A program made the position numbers and the translations under genes. Shown here in pieces: positions 33,550-41,044 of a DNA stretch of 64,000 nucleotides; within the stretch, counting starts at the first letter, position 1; every line of letters starts with the position of its first letter. The notes beneath the pieces were generated by a model. That model made no database searches. It saw nothing but the letters and a program-made list of their open reading frames with translations, and was not told the origin of the DNA. Where the stretch lies: NCBI GenBank assembly GCA_964620425.1, contig CAZUGV010000005.1:1-64000 (forward strand). Reading direction: 5' to 3'. The stretch is from DASXUG01 sp964620425 (GTDB taxonomy: Bacteria; Pseudomonadota; Gammaproteobacteria; Burkholderiales; Methylophilaceae).

Positions 33550-33978
33550 ATGAAAACTGTACGTCAATTATTAGCAGTAAAAGGAAGTGGTATTTTATCA
33601 ATTGCCCCAACACAACAAGTGTACGATGCGCTGGTGGTCATGGCTGAGCATAAAGTCGGTGCGCTGGTTGTGCTCAACGGAGAGCGTCTGGTAGGGATTT
33701 TTTCAGAGCGAGATTATGCCCGCAGTGTTGCACTCAAAGGTAAAACCTCTAAAAACACGCTAGTTTCAGAGATTATGTCATCCACCGTGATTACGGTATC
33801 GCCAGAGCAAACGGTGGATGAATGCATGAGCTTAATGTCGGGTAAGCGCATCCGCCACCTACCCGTGTTAGACAATGGCAAATTAGTGGGTGTGCTTTCG
33901 ATTGGCGATTTAGTGAAAGAAACAATTGAGTATCAAGCGTTTCTTATTAAGCAGCTAGAAAGTTATATTCAGAGCTAA
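33550..33978 (+). CDS. Two-CBS-domain protein
   Basis: This 142-aa protein is made of two CBS motifs. The first is at about residues 10-65 (IAPTQQVYDALVVMAEHKVGALVVL then GIFSERDYAR), the second at about 75-130 (VSPEQTVDECMSLMSGKRIRHLPVL then VGVLSIGDLVK). Such stand-alone CBS pairs bind adenosyl nucleotides; the partner is unknown. A GAGGAG site precedes ATG 33550. It converges with the U32 gene 12 bases downstream. Confidence 0.93.
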   Translation: MKTVRQLLAVKGSGILSIAPTQQVYDALVVMAEHKVGALVVLNGERLVGIFSERDYARSVALKGKTSKNTLVSEIMSSTVITVSPEQTVDECMSLMSGKRIRHLPVLDNGKLVGVLSIGDLVKETIEYQAFLIKQLESYIQS

Positions 33979-33990
33979 TCGCGAACGAAA

Positions 33991-35337
33991 TTAGAACACA
34001 CGCGCCAACATTGCGTTTTGTGTCGCGCCCGCAGGGATTGGCAGTTTCACCGTAATGCCACTGCCTGCGGCTTCGTTCACCGCTTGCCCTTGTTTGTTTA
34101 ACAAAGTTTGCACTTGTAATGTACGGTTGCCGCTAGGGTGAATCACCTGCAAGGTATCACCTACACTAAATTTGTTTTTTACAGTAATTTCAGCCAAACC
34201 TAGCTTATCGTCATAACTCACCACATCGCCCACATACTGACTGCGGCTGGCTAAAGAATGGCCTTGCAGGTAATTTTGGTGTTCCGCAGTGTGGTGGCGT
34301 TGATAAAAACCATCGGTATAACCACGGTTAGCAAGGTTTTCTAGCTCGCCCAACAAACCCCAATCAAAAGGTTTGCCAGCTAAAGCGTCATCAATCGCTT
34401 GGCGATAGGCCTGCGCAGTGCGTGCCACGTAATAGCGAGATTTAGTTCTACCCTCAATTTTGAGCGAATCTACGCCAATTTTCATTAAGCGCTCAACATG
34501 CTCAATCGCCCGTAAATCCTTGCTGTTCATAATGTAAGTGCCGTGCTCATCTTCCATAATCGGCAACAGCTCTCCCGGGCGTTGTTTCTCTTCGATTAAA
34601 TACACTTTGTCCGCTAATGGATGGCGCGGCAAACTACCGCAAGCGGATAAGCTGGATTTCTCCATTTCCGCCTGAAAATCAAATTCATTGAGACGAATTA
34701 CGCCAGCAGGGTCTTCTTGTGCGTCATGTACTTTATAATCCCAACGGCAACTATTGGTACAAGTACCTTGGTTGGGGTCGCGGTGATTAAAATAACCTGA
34801 AAGCAAACAGCGCCCAGAATACGCAATACAGAGCGCGCCATGCACAAAAACCTCTAATTCCATGTCTGGGCATAGTTGGCGGATTTCTTCAATTTCATCA
34901 ATCGACAATTCGCGCGATAAAATCACGCGCGTCAGCCCCATGCTTTGCCAAAATTTCACCGTAGCGTAATTCACGGTATTGGCTTGCACGGATAAATGAA
35001 TCGGCATCTCAGGCCATTTCTCACGCACCATCATCATCAAACCAGGGTCAGCCATAATCAGTGCATCTGGCTTCATGGCAATCACTGGCTCCATATCTGC
35101 AAGATAGGTTTTGATTTTGGCATTATGTGGAGAAATATTGCTCGCCACAAAAAACTTTTTGCCTCTGGCGTGCGCTTCGTTGATGCCAATTTCAATGTTC
35201 GCCATGGAAAAATCGTTATTGCGCGCGCGCAAACTATAACGTGGCTGACCCGCATAAACAGCGTCTGCACCGTAATCGTAAGCGGTACGCATGCGGTCTA
35301 AATCACCCGCGGGGGCTAATAATTCTGGTACTTTCAT
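33991..35337 (-). CDS. trhP: U32-family tRNA 5-hydroxyuridine synthesis protein (YegQ/TrhP)
   Basis: TrhP takes part in prephenate-dependent hydroxylation of uridine 34 in tRNA. From ATG 35337 the protein has 448 aa, close to E. coli YegQ (453). It opens MKVPELLAPAGDLDRMRTAYDYGADAVYAG, abbreviated here to its first residues PELLAPAG, and has GRCLLSGYF then NQGTCTNSC with the cysteines of an iron-sulfur site, EEKQRPGEL and SLKIEGRTKS. A longer start at 35382 reads through A+T-rich leader and is rejected. It is a single gene. Confidence 0.92.
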   Translation of the reverse strand: MKVPELLAPAGDLDRMRTAYDYGADAVYAGQPRYSLRARNNDFSMANIEIGINEAHARGKKFFVASNISPHNAKIKTYLADMEPVIAMKPDALIMADPGLMMMVREKWPEMPIHLSVQANTVNYATVKFWQSMGLTRVILSRELSIDEIEEIRQLCPDMELEVFVHGALCIAYSGRCLLSGYFNHRDPNQGTCTNSCRWDYKVHDAQEDPAGVIRLNEFDFQAEMEKSSLSACGSLPRHPLADKVYLIEEKQRPGELLPIMEDEHGTYIMNSKDLRAIEHVERLMKIGVDSLKIEGRTKSRYYVARTAQAYRQAIDDALAGKPFDWGLLGELENLANRGYTDGFYQRHHTAEHQNYLQGHSLASRSQYVGDVVSYDDKLGLAEITVKNKFSVGDTLQVIHPSGNRTLQVQTLLNKQGQAVNEAAGSGITVKLPIPAGATQNAMLARVF

Positions 35338-35392
35338 ATGATTCCTCAGCATTAGGTTACTGCAATACAGATACAGATACACCTATTTCAAG

Positions 35393-35513
35393 AAATTCAA
35401 AAAATCTAAGCTAATCTAGGCGCAAAACAAAAAATCTTGTCGCCACATACACCCAGTATGTAAGGCAAGATTTTTTGTTTTGCAACGCAGTGTGGCGACG
35501 AGTTTTTGAATTT
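35393..35513. repeat. Nested 121-bp inverted repeat
   Basis: An outer stem (AAATTCAAAAA at 35393-35403 with TTTTTGAATTT at 35503-35513) encloses an 18-bp perfect stem (GCAAAACAAAAAATCTTG at 35422-35439 with CAAGATTTTTTGTTTTGC at 35466-35483). A small ACATAC/GTATGT hairpin is in the loop. TCGCCACA (35440-35447) and TGTGGCGA (35491-35498) could also pair but not at the same time as the inner stem. It sits between yjbQ and trhP, both minus-strand. It could be a terminator or a miniature transposon-like element. Confidence 0.7.
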
Positions 35514-35931
35514 ATTCGCCTATAATTTTTACTAATACTCGCTTATTTCTACGCCCATCAAACTCACCGTAAAAAATTTGCTCCCACGGACCAAAATCAA
35601 GTTGACCATCGGTCACCGCCACTACCACCTCACGCCCCATCACTTGGCGTTTCATGTGCGCATCTGCATTATCTTCGCCAGTGTCATTGTGTCGATAGTT
35701 GCGTATCGGCTCATGTGGCGCCAAGCGCTCCAGCCACTCTTTGTAATCGTGGTGCAAGCCCGATTCATCATCATTGATAAACACACTAGCAGTAATGTGC
35801 ATTGCGTTTACCAACACCAAGCCCTCACGCACACCGCTTTCGCGCAAACATTCGCGAACCTGGGGCGTAATATTGATAAAAGCCATGCGGGTGGGTGGGT
35901 TAAACCAAAGTTCTTTACGGTAACTTTTCAT
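35512..35931 (-). CDS. YjbQ-family protein (UPF0047), secondary thiamine-phosphate synthase-like
   Basis: This 139-aa protein has the family segments RMAFINITPQVRECLRESGVREGLVLV, NAMHITASVFINDDESGLHHD and RQVMGREVVVAVTDGQLDFGPWEQIFYGEFDGRR read as three blocks. YjbQ proteins have weak thiamine-phosphate synthase activity; the cellular role is uncertain. The stop codon is inside the outer arm of the inverted repeat. It is a single gene. Confidence 0.9.
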   Translation of the reverse strand: MKSYRKELWFNPPTRMAFINITPQVRECLRESGVREGLVLVNAMHITASVFINDDESGLHHDYKEWLERLAPHEPIRNYRHNDTGEDNADAHMKRQVMGREVVVAVTDGQLDFGPWEQIFYGEFDGRRNKRVLVKIIGE

Positions 35932-36197
35932 CAGAAATCCATTTCTTTAACAGGAATTAGCTGTTGCATATTATAACCCTTCAACTAATTTTTATAAAAA
36001 ACTAGATAGATGCGGACACAGAACAAAAATTGCAACTTTTTGTCATTTAAAACATATTGATATTGCAATGTCATGAGAATGTAATTTAACTTATGATAAG
36101 ATATTAATATTGTTGGGAACATTCTTCTGACAATGCAGTCTGACAAGTACCGAAACACAATTTCGGTGGTTATTAACAAATCCCAAAAGGAATAATT

Positions 36198-36395
36198 ATG
36201 CAAGTGCAAGAAGTCGTTAGTGTGTCCACTAGTCATGCAGTGAGTAGTAACGCTGCAACCCCGTTTGCAACTTTAGTTAACGCATCGCTAACAGATGATG
36301 CGTTGATTGAAGCAACAATCAATCATCCAATCAACTCTATCTCAGAACGCGATCATTTCGTGGAATGTCTAGAGGCTTGTGGCGATTGCGTGTAA
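36198..36395 (+). CDS. Free-standing 65-aa peptide with a CX3CX2C tail, unknown
   Basis: Not recognised. The first 48 residues are polar, Ser/Thr/Ala/Val-rich and without Cys; the last nine are ECLEACGDC plus Val, with Cys57, Cys61 and Cys64. CX3CX2C is a metal or Fe-S cluster spacing, and a long leader with a Cys tail also resembles a modified-peptide precursor. AAAAGGAAT at 36184-36192 is a good ribosome site before ATG 36198, a hairpin CCGAAA/TTTCGG is in the leader (36149-36165), and a Rho-independent terminator follows. It is a monocistronic unit with no adjacent modification enzyme. Any function is inference. Confidence 0.7.
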   Translation: MQVQEVVSVSTSHAVSSNAATPFATLVNASLTDDALIEATINHPINSISERDHFVECLEACGDCV

Positions 36396-36402
36396 GCATG
36401 TT

Positions 36403-36447
36403 AATTGCGTAGTACCACTACGCAATTGATTTGTTTTAGTTTTTTAT
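36403..36447 (+). terminator. Rho-independent terminator after the Cys-tailed peptide gene
   Basis: A 10-bp perfect stem (AATTGCGTAG at 36403-36412, CTACGCAATT at 36418-36427) with loop TACCA is followed by the T-rich GATTTGTTTTAGTTTTTT. It lies eight bases after the stop codon and ends a one-gene transcript. Confidence 0.85.
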
Positions 36448-36524
36448 ATAAATCAGTTTAATTTAGATTAACTTGTGAAATTAAGCGTGCATCACCGCAC
36501 GCTACATTTTCACCTGCAAATTCC

Positions 36525-37709
36525 CTATTTTTTAGGGCGTGCTTTACGTCTACTCATATTATTTTCAATCACTCCACTCAACAATCTCACTAATCCATAA
36601 GCTAGCCAAGAAATAATACGCTTGAGTATATTGCTTTGTCGCCAAGTGTTGATGTTAATTTCTTTTGCGCCATCTTGAATGTTTTGTATCAGGGATTGCT
36701 TTAAAGTGAGCGCGAAAGACTGATTTTTTATAATCACATTCGCCTCTCTGGCTAGCAATAGGCTGAAAGGATCAATATTGGATGAGCCAACTGTTGACCA
36801 TATTTCATCAATCACTGCTGCTTTGCTATGCATAAAGCTTTTGTGATATTCATAAATTTGAATGCCATTTTGTAAAAATTCGTTATAAAAAGCATGCGTG
36901 GCAAACATCAAAAAATATTCCATTCGTCCCTGTAATAAAAGGGTGACATTTACGCCGCGACTGGCTGCTTCTATCAACGCTTTTCGAAATTGACGACCAG
37001 GAATAAAGTAAGCATTGGCAATAATAATGTCTAATTTTGCTGCACTGATCGCCATTAAGTAGGCTTTTTCAATATCTCGTCGATGCAACACATTATCCCG
37101 AATCACAAATGCAGCCGTCATGTTGGCGCGAGCAGAGTAAGTGGGTAGTGAATTGACCGTTAAGTTTGTAAACTTTAAGTGACGCCAAGCGACGTGACGC
37201 CATAATCTTTGTACATGGCGATGAATTTCAACAACCAATTCGCCTGTTACGCTGACCGCATAGTCAATGCGCGGCGGTGTGCGATGGGGTACATTAAAAT
37301 CATCAATAATATTGATGCCCCCAACAAATGCGATGCGCTGATCAACGACCACAATTTTATGGTGTAAGCGGCGCAGGCGGCTTTTTTGAAATGTCCAAGG
37401 GGAAACGTGCGGGCGAAAAAACATAAACTCCACACCTGCGGCTTCAAGTGAAGTGATCAATACTTTAGGCAGATGTTGGCTACCAAAACCATCTACCAGC
37501 ACCCTCACATTGACACCACGCTGGGCGGCTTGTTTGAGAAGATCAGCGATGCGATTGCCTTGTCGGTCAGCCTCATAAATATAGGTGTGTAAATAAATCT
37601 CATGTTGTGCATGAGCAATTTCATTTTCTAAAGCAGGAAAATACTCAAGCCCATTACGCAGTAACTGAACATCATTACTATCGGTAAAGCTGCTTTCTAT
37701 CAACTTCAT
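36525..37709 (-). CDS. clsB: Cardiolipin synthase B-like phospholipase D family protein
   Basis: This enzyme joins phospholipids to make cardiolipin or related lipids. The 394-aa protein has two HKD motifs: HHKIVVVDQ near residue 117 with VGGINI, and HSKAAVIDE near residue 294 with VGSSNIDPFS. No N-terminal membrane helices are present, which fits ClsB. The next gene upstream encodes an EEP-family protein, the same pairing as clsB-ybhP in E. coli. Confidence 0.9.
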   Translation of the reverse strand: MKLIESSFTDSNDVQLLRNGLEYFPALENEIAHAQHEIYLHTYIYEADRQGNRIADLLKQAAQRGVNVRVLVDGFGSQHLPKVLITSLEAAGVEFMFFRPHVSPWTFQKSRLRRLHHKIVVVDQRIAFVGGINIIDDFNVPHRTPPRIDYAVSVTGELVVEIHRHVQRLWRHVAWRHLKFTNLTVNSLPTYSARANMTAAFVIRDNVLHRRDIEKAYLMAISAAKLDIIIANAYFIPGRQFRKALIEAASRGVNVTLLLQGRMEYFLMFATHAFYNEFLQNGIQIYEYHKSFMHSKAAVIDEIWSTVGSSNIDPFSLLLAREANVIIKNQSFALTLKQSLIQNIQDGAKEININTWRQSNILKRIISWLAYGLVRLLSGVIENNMSRRKARPKK

Positions 37710-37721
37710 TTGCCTATTCGC

Positions 37722-38480
37722 TTATTGAGGTAGTTTTGATATGGTTGCTGTTAACACGGCGTGGTCTGATAGTCGAGCATGGGAAACGCCCCCATGGACT
37801 TGTGCGTGCTGAATATTAAAACCACGTGTGTAAATGCGATCTAAACGCAATATGGGCAATATGGCTGGAAAACTTTTTGCCGACTTACCCGTGCTGTGTT
37901 CAAACACTTCATTTAAGCTTAAGTGATTGGCAAAACTCCGCCCAGCATGTGCACGCCAATCATTAAAATCGCCCGCAACAATCAAAGGCGCATCATGGGG
38001 GACGTGCTGGGTAATAAAGCGCGATATTTTGTCTAACTGCTGTTTGCGCCAATAGGCTAGCAGTCCAAGATGTACGCATAGGCAATGTAATGGGACATCC
38101 CAATTTTCAACCGCGATCACGCAATGCAACATGCCACGCCGCTCTAGTGGGGTAACAGAAATATCGTAATTTTCGCTATGAATAATCGGCAGTTTTGATA
38201 GCAAAGCATTGCCGTGATGACCTGCAGGATAAACTGCATTTTTGCCATAGCGGTAGTCTTGCCAAAGGCTATCGGCTAAAAAATTGACTTGCCCCTTAAT
38301 GGGCCATTTATTGAAACGTTTTGGGTGTTGGTGATGCACATCTTGCACCTCTTGCAAAAACACAATGTCTGTATTGAGCTTATGCAGAAGGTCGCGCTGA
38401 TGATGCAAAGAAAAATGCGCGTTAAAGTGGGTATATCCTTTGTGGATATTAAAGGTTGCAATCCGCAGTGTGTTTTGCAA
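37722..38480 (-). CDS. Endonuclease/exonuclease/phosphatase-family protein (YbhP-like)
   Basis: This 252-aa protein has the EEP fold pattern: LRIATFNIHKGYTHF, FLQEVQDVH, APLIVAGDFNDWRAHAG and the final LSDHAVLTATI. Catalytic His and Asp residues appear in place. Substrate unknown; proteins next to clsB are suggested to act on lipid or nucleotide phosphates. It starts just after nadA and precedes clsB by 12 bases. Confidence 0.88.
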   Translation of the reverse strand: MQNTLRIATFNIHKGYTHFNAHFSLHHQRDLLHKLNTDIVFLQEVQDVHHQHPKRFNKWPIKGQVNFLADSLWQDYRYGKNAVYPAGHHGNALLSKLPIIHSENYDISVTPLERRGMLHCVIAVENWDVPLHCLCVHLGLLAYWRKQQLDKISRFITQHVPHDAPLIVAGDFNDWRAHAGRSFANHLSLNEVFEHSTGKSAKSFPAILPILRLDRIYTRGFNIQHAQVHGGVSHARLSDHAVLTATISKLPQ

Positions 38481-38498
38481 CGTTCATGCCTTCAATCG

Positions 38499-39626
38499 TT
38501 ATGATGCATCGAGCATGCGTTGCAATGCTAATTTAGCCAATTCAGCCTCTTGTGGTTGCACTTTAATTTGGTTCACAACCTTGCCTTCGGCTAAGTTTTC
38601 TAGCATCCACGCCAAATGTTGAGGATCAATCCGCGCCATGGTTGAGCACTCACAAATCACGTGCGACATAAACTGCACTATTTTTCCTTCTGGCTTCATT
38701 TTTTCTGCGAGGCGATTCACTAAATTTAACTCCGTGCCGACTAACCAGCGCGTACCAGCAGGAGCATCGCCTACGGTTTTTAAGATGTACTCGGTAGAAC
38801 CCACATAATCAGAGTTTAAACACACTTCAAACGGTGACTCAGGGTGAGAAATCACAAAGCCATCAGGGTGTTCTGCTTTAAAGCGCGTAATATTTTGCTC
38901 GCGGAACATTTGATGTACCGCGCAATGACCTTTCCAGAGCAAAATTTTTGCATTTTTGATTTGCTCTGTGGTCAGGCCGCCCATCGGTTGGTCTGGGTCC
39001 CACACTGGCATTTGCTCTAACGGAATGCCCATTTTATAGCCTGACCAACGACCTAAATTTTGGTCGGGGAAGAACAATACTTTTTCACGCTGAGCGAAAG
39101 CCCACTCTAAAATTTTAGGTGCGTTGGTAGAGGTGCACACAATCCCGCCATGCTCACCACAAAAAGCTTTGAGGTCAGCCGCTGAGTTAATGTAAGTCAC
39201 AGGCGTGATTTGCTCATCAAAATTGAGCACTTTGTTAAGCTCACGAAAACTACGTTCTACCTTGGCTAAATTCGCCATATCCGCCATAGAGCAACCCGCG
39301 GCGAGGTCTGGCAAAATCGCAATTTGTTCTGGGCGGCTTAAAATATCGGCCACTTCAGCCATAAAATGTACACCGAGAAACACAATATATTCAGCATCGA
39401 CATCCGCCGCATAGCGTGAGAGCTTGAGCGAATCACCTGTGTAATCGGCATGCTTGTACACGCCCTCTTGCTGATAATGGTGACCTAAAATCACCAGTTT
39501 TTTACCTAGTTTTTCTTTGGCAGCAATAATGCGCGCTTGGCATTCTTCATCTTTTGAATGTTGAAAGCGCTCAAATTTAATTGGTTCGGCTTTAATTGCG
39601 CTAGCTTCCACTATGTTAGCTTCCAT
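38499..39626 (-). CDS. nadA: Quinolinate synthase A
   Basis: NadA condenses iminoaspartate with dihydroxyacetone phosphate in NAD synthesis and needs a [4Fe-4S] cluster. The 375-aa protein has the cluster Cys in AAGCSMADMA, GIVCTSTNAP and ICECSTMARI. LGHHYQQEGVYKHADYTGDS is the classic opening, given here only in part (HHYQQEGV). nadB and nadC are not in the window. It lies directly upstream of the EEP gene. Confidence 0.96.
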   Translation of the reverse strand: MEANIVEASAIKAEPIKFERFQHSKDEECQARIIAAKEKLGKKLVILGHHYQQEGVYKHADYTGDSLKLSRYAADVDAEYIVFLGVHFMAEVADILSRPEQIAILPDLAAGCSMADMANLAKVERSFRELNKVLNFDEQITPVTYINSAADLKAFCGEHGGIVCTSTNAPKILEWAFAQREKVLFFPDQNLGRWSGYKMGIPLEQMPVWDPDQPMGGLTTEQIKNAKILLWKGHCAVHQMFREQNITRFKAEHPDGFVISHPESPFEVCLNSDYVGSTEYILKTVGDAPAGTRWLVGTELNLVNRLAEKMKPEGKIVQFMSHVICECSTMARIDPQHLAWMLENLAEGKVVNQIKVQPQEAELAKLALQRMLDAS

Positions 39627-39654
39627 TGTTTACCTCAATGCTTTGCTTAATTTT

Positions 39655-40122
39655 TTAATCTAATTTAAGACCGTGTCTTTCGCCTAATCGTTTCAAGGCG
39701 TCGACATTGGTCCAAGAAAACACACGTTTGGCGGCCTCGCGCCAATCGACCCATTCATAGCGCACATGCTCATCTGGGGCGAGCTTAATTTCTACTGGTT
39801 GTGCTAATTCTAACCCAAATAAATGTTCTGTGTTCTCTGTCACATCGGGCGCATAACGGTAACGCCAATGTGGATAAATCTCATAAGTATTTGCGGCTTG
39901 CCAATCGGTCAGCACATGCTCGCTTGCAATCAAGCCTGTTTCTTCAAATACCTCACGCGTAGCAGTGGCAAGTAAGTTCGCATCTTCTGCCTCAACACTG
40001 CCAGTGACAGATTGCCAAAACCCTGCTTTATCGGCGCGCTCAATCAGCAATACTTGTAAGTCGCTCGTATAGATTACTACCAATACAGAAATAGGCGTTT
40101 TATAAGTTTGAGCGGTAGTCAA
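39655..40122 (-). CDS. nudB: Dihydroneopterin triphosphate pyrophosphohydrolase (nudix)
   Basis: NudB removes pyrophosphate in folate synthesis. The 155-aa protein has the nudix box with GSVEAEDANLLATATREVFEETGL and the NudB-typical FWQSVTGSVE before it. The end VRYEWVDWREAAKRVFSWTNVDALKRL is also NudB-like. In many betaproteobacteria nudB follows aspS; here the REP pair and two unknown genes lie between. Confidence 0.9.
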   Translation of the reverse strand: MTTAQTYKTPISVLVVIYTSDLQVLLIERADKAGFWQSVTGSVEAEDANLLATATREVFEETGLIASEHVLTDWQAANTYEIYPHWRYRYAPDVTENTEHLFGLELAQPVEIKLAPDEHVRYEWVDWREAAKRVFSWTNVDALKRLGERHGLKLD

Positions 40123-40197
40123 TCAATGACCTTCATATTCACAAAATAAAAATATTTGGATTCCTCTTTCTAGCAAACGTTTCGTACTACCCAGTTA

Positions 40198-40278
40198 GTA
40201 GGGTGGGCAACTGGTTTGCCCACGCGGTGAATTGGTGGAAGATTGGTTACGCGTGGGCAAGCAAGTTGCCCACCCTAC
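40198..40278. repeat. BIME: two head-to-head REP hairpins (elements 5 and 6)
   Basis: REP 5 (40198-40227) starts GTAGGGTGGGCAAC and REP 6 (40248-40278) ends GTTGCCCACCCTAC. They are in opposite directions, 20 bases apart, and their flanks (GTTAGTAGGG and CCCTACTAAC) also pair, so the 85-bp unit can fold as one long hairpin. They are the same family as the REPs around the RAYT gene 19 kb away. It lies between nudB and the proline-rich gene. Confidence 0.88.
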
Positions 40279-40299
40279 TAACTCATTGTACAAGACTCC

Positions 40300-40434
40300 T
40301 TAACTAGATTTCTTCGCTGGTGGCGCAGGTGGTGGTGGTGGCCTGACACTTGATGGAGGTGGGTTAATATTTTTGTTCGCTTGATCGCCTACTGGAAATC
40401 TAGGCGGAGGCGGGTTCTGATATTTTTGAGCCAT
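40300..40434 (-). CDS. Small proline-rich protein
   Basis: This 44-aa protein begins MAQKYQNPPPPRFPVG and ends PPPSSVRPPPPPAPPAKKSS; over a third is proline. ATG 40434 has a strong AGGAG about eight bases before it, inside the 3' end of the DUF6338 gene, which it overlaps by 35 bases. It is probably disordered, possibly binding a partner. An upstream in-frame ATG at 40491 has no ribosome site of this quality. Confidence 0.62.
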   Translation of the reverse strand: MAQKYQNPPPPRFPVGDQANKNINPPPSSVRPPPPPAPPAKKSS

Positions 40435-41032
40435 TATCAATCTCCTGAGTTGATTTAACAAATTCAACCATTTCAACATCCTTTGCTGCAATCATAATTG
40501 ACTCGCTTGCATTCAAAGAAATTTCTTCTTCGTCATCAAGCCATGATGCAGAAACAAGAACAAAATGACCTTCATTAGGATCGGATGGCCATTGAATTGG
40601 CCATCCGTAAATCCTCCTGCTTCCTGTCAAGTGTAGAACGGTAAAGGTTATATTTTCTGAGAATGCACCAAACCACTCTGATGGATATGCAGTCCTCCTT
40701 GTAAGCTTTAGATGTCTTGCTAACTTGTAAAGCTTATCGTTATTTGCGAAAAAAGAACAAATTAACCCAAACACAATAGCAGTTATTGCTGTGGCAAATA
40801 GTTCTGAATCGGTACTCCATACCCCTAGCTGAATAACTTCTCCGAATTTTAGAAGCAGGAATTTTTCTATAGGTAAAACAGTCATTATTAAAAAACTGAA
40901 AATTAACGCTTGGACGACTCTCTCGAATTGAGATGGTTTTACAAAAGAAGTGAATCCATATAAAACCCACGCAGCCAAAAAGCCTGGCATAAGTTGCAAT
41001 AACAAATCAAATAACTTAGAAATGTCGTCCAT
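40400..41032 (-). CDS. DUF6338-type membrane protein
   Basis: This 210-aa protein has three N-terminal membrane helices (about residues 8-28, 38-56 and 72-93) and a soluble C-terminal half with TGSRRIYGWPIQWPSDPNEGHFVL and ILVSASWLDDEEE-like acidic turns. The pattern (membrane segment, then YPSEWFGAF, then RIYGWP) matches the DUF6338 family by memory; no function is known. It overlaps the proline-rich gene and is 12 bases downstream of aspS, so these two form a small unit. Confidence 0.72.
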   Translation of the reverse strand: MDDISKLFDLLLQLMPGFLAAWVLYGFTSFVKPSQFERVVQALIFSFLIMTVLPIEKFLLLKFGEVIQLGVWSTDSELFATAITAIVFGLICSFFANNDKLYKLARHLKLTRRTAYPSEWFGAFSENITFTVLHLTGSRRIYGWPIQWPSDPNEGHFVLVSASWLDDEEEISLNASESIMIAAKDVEMVEFVKSTQEIDNGSKISEPASA

Positions 41033-41044
41033 TTTGATTAATTT

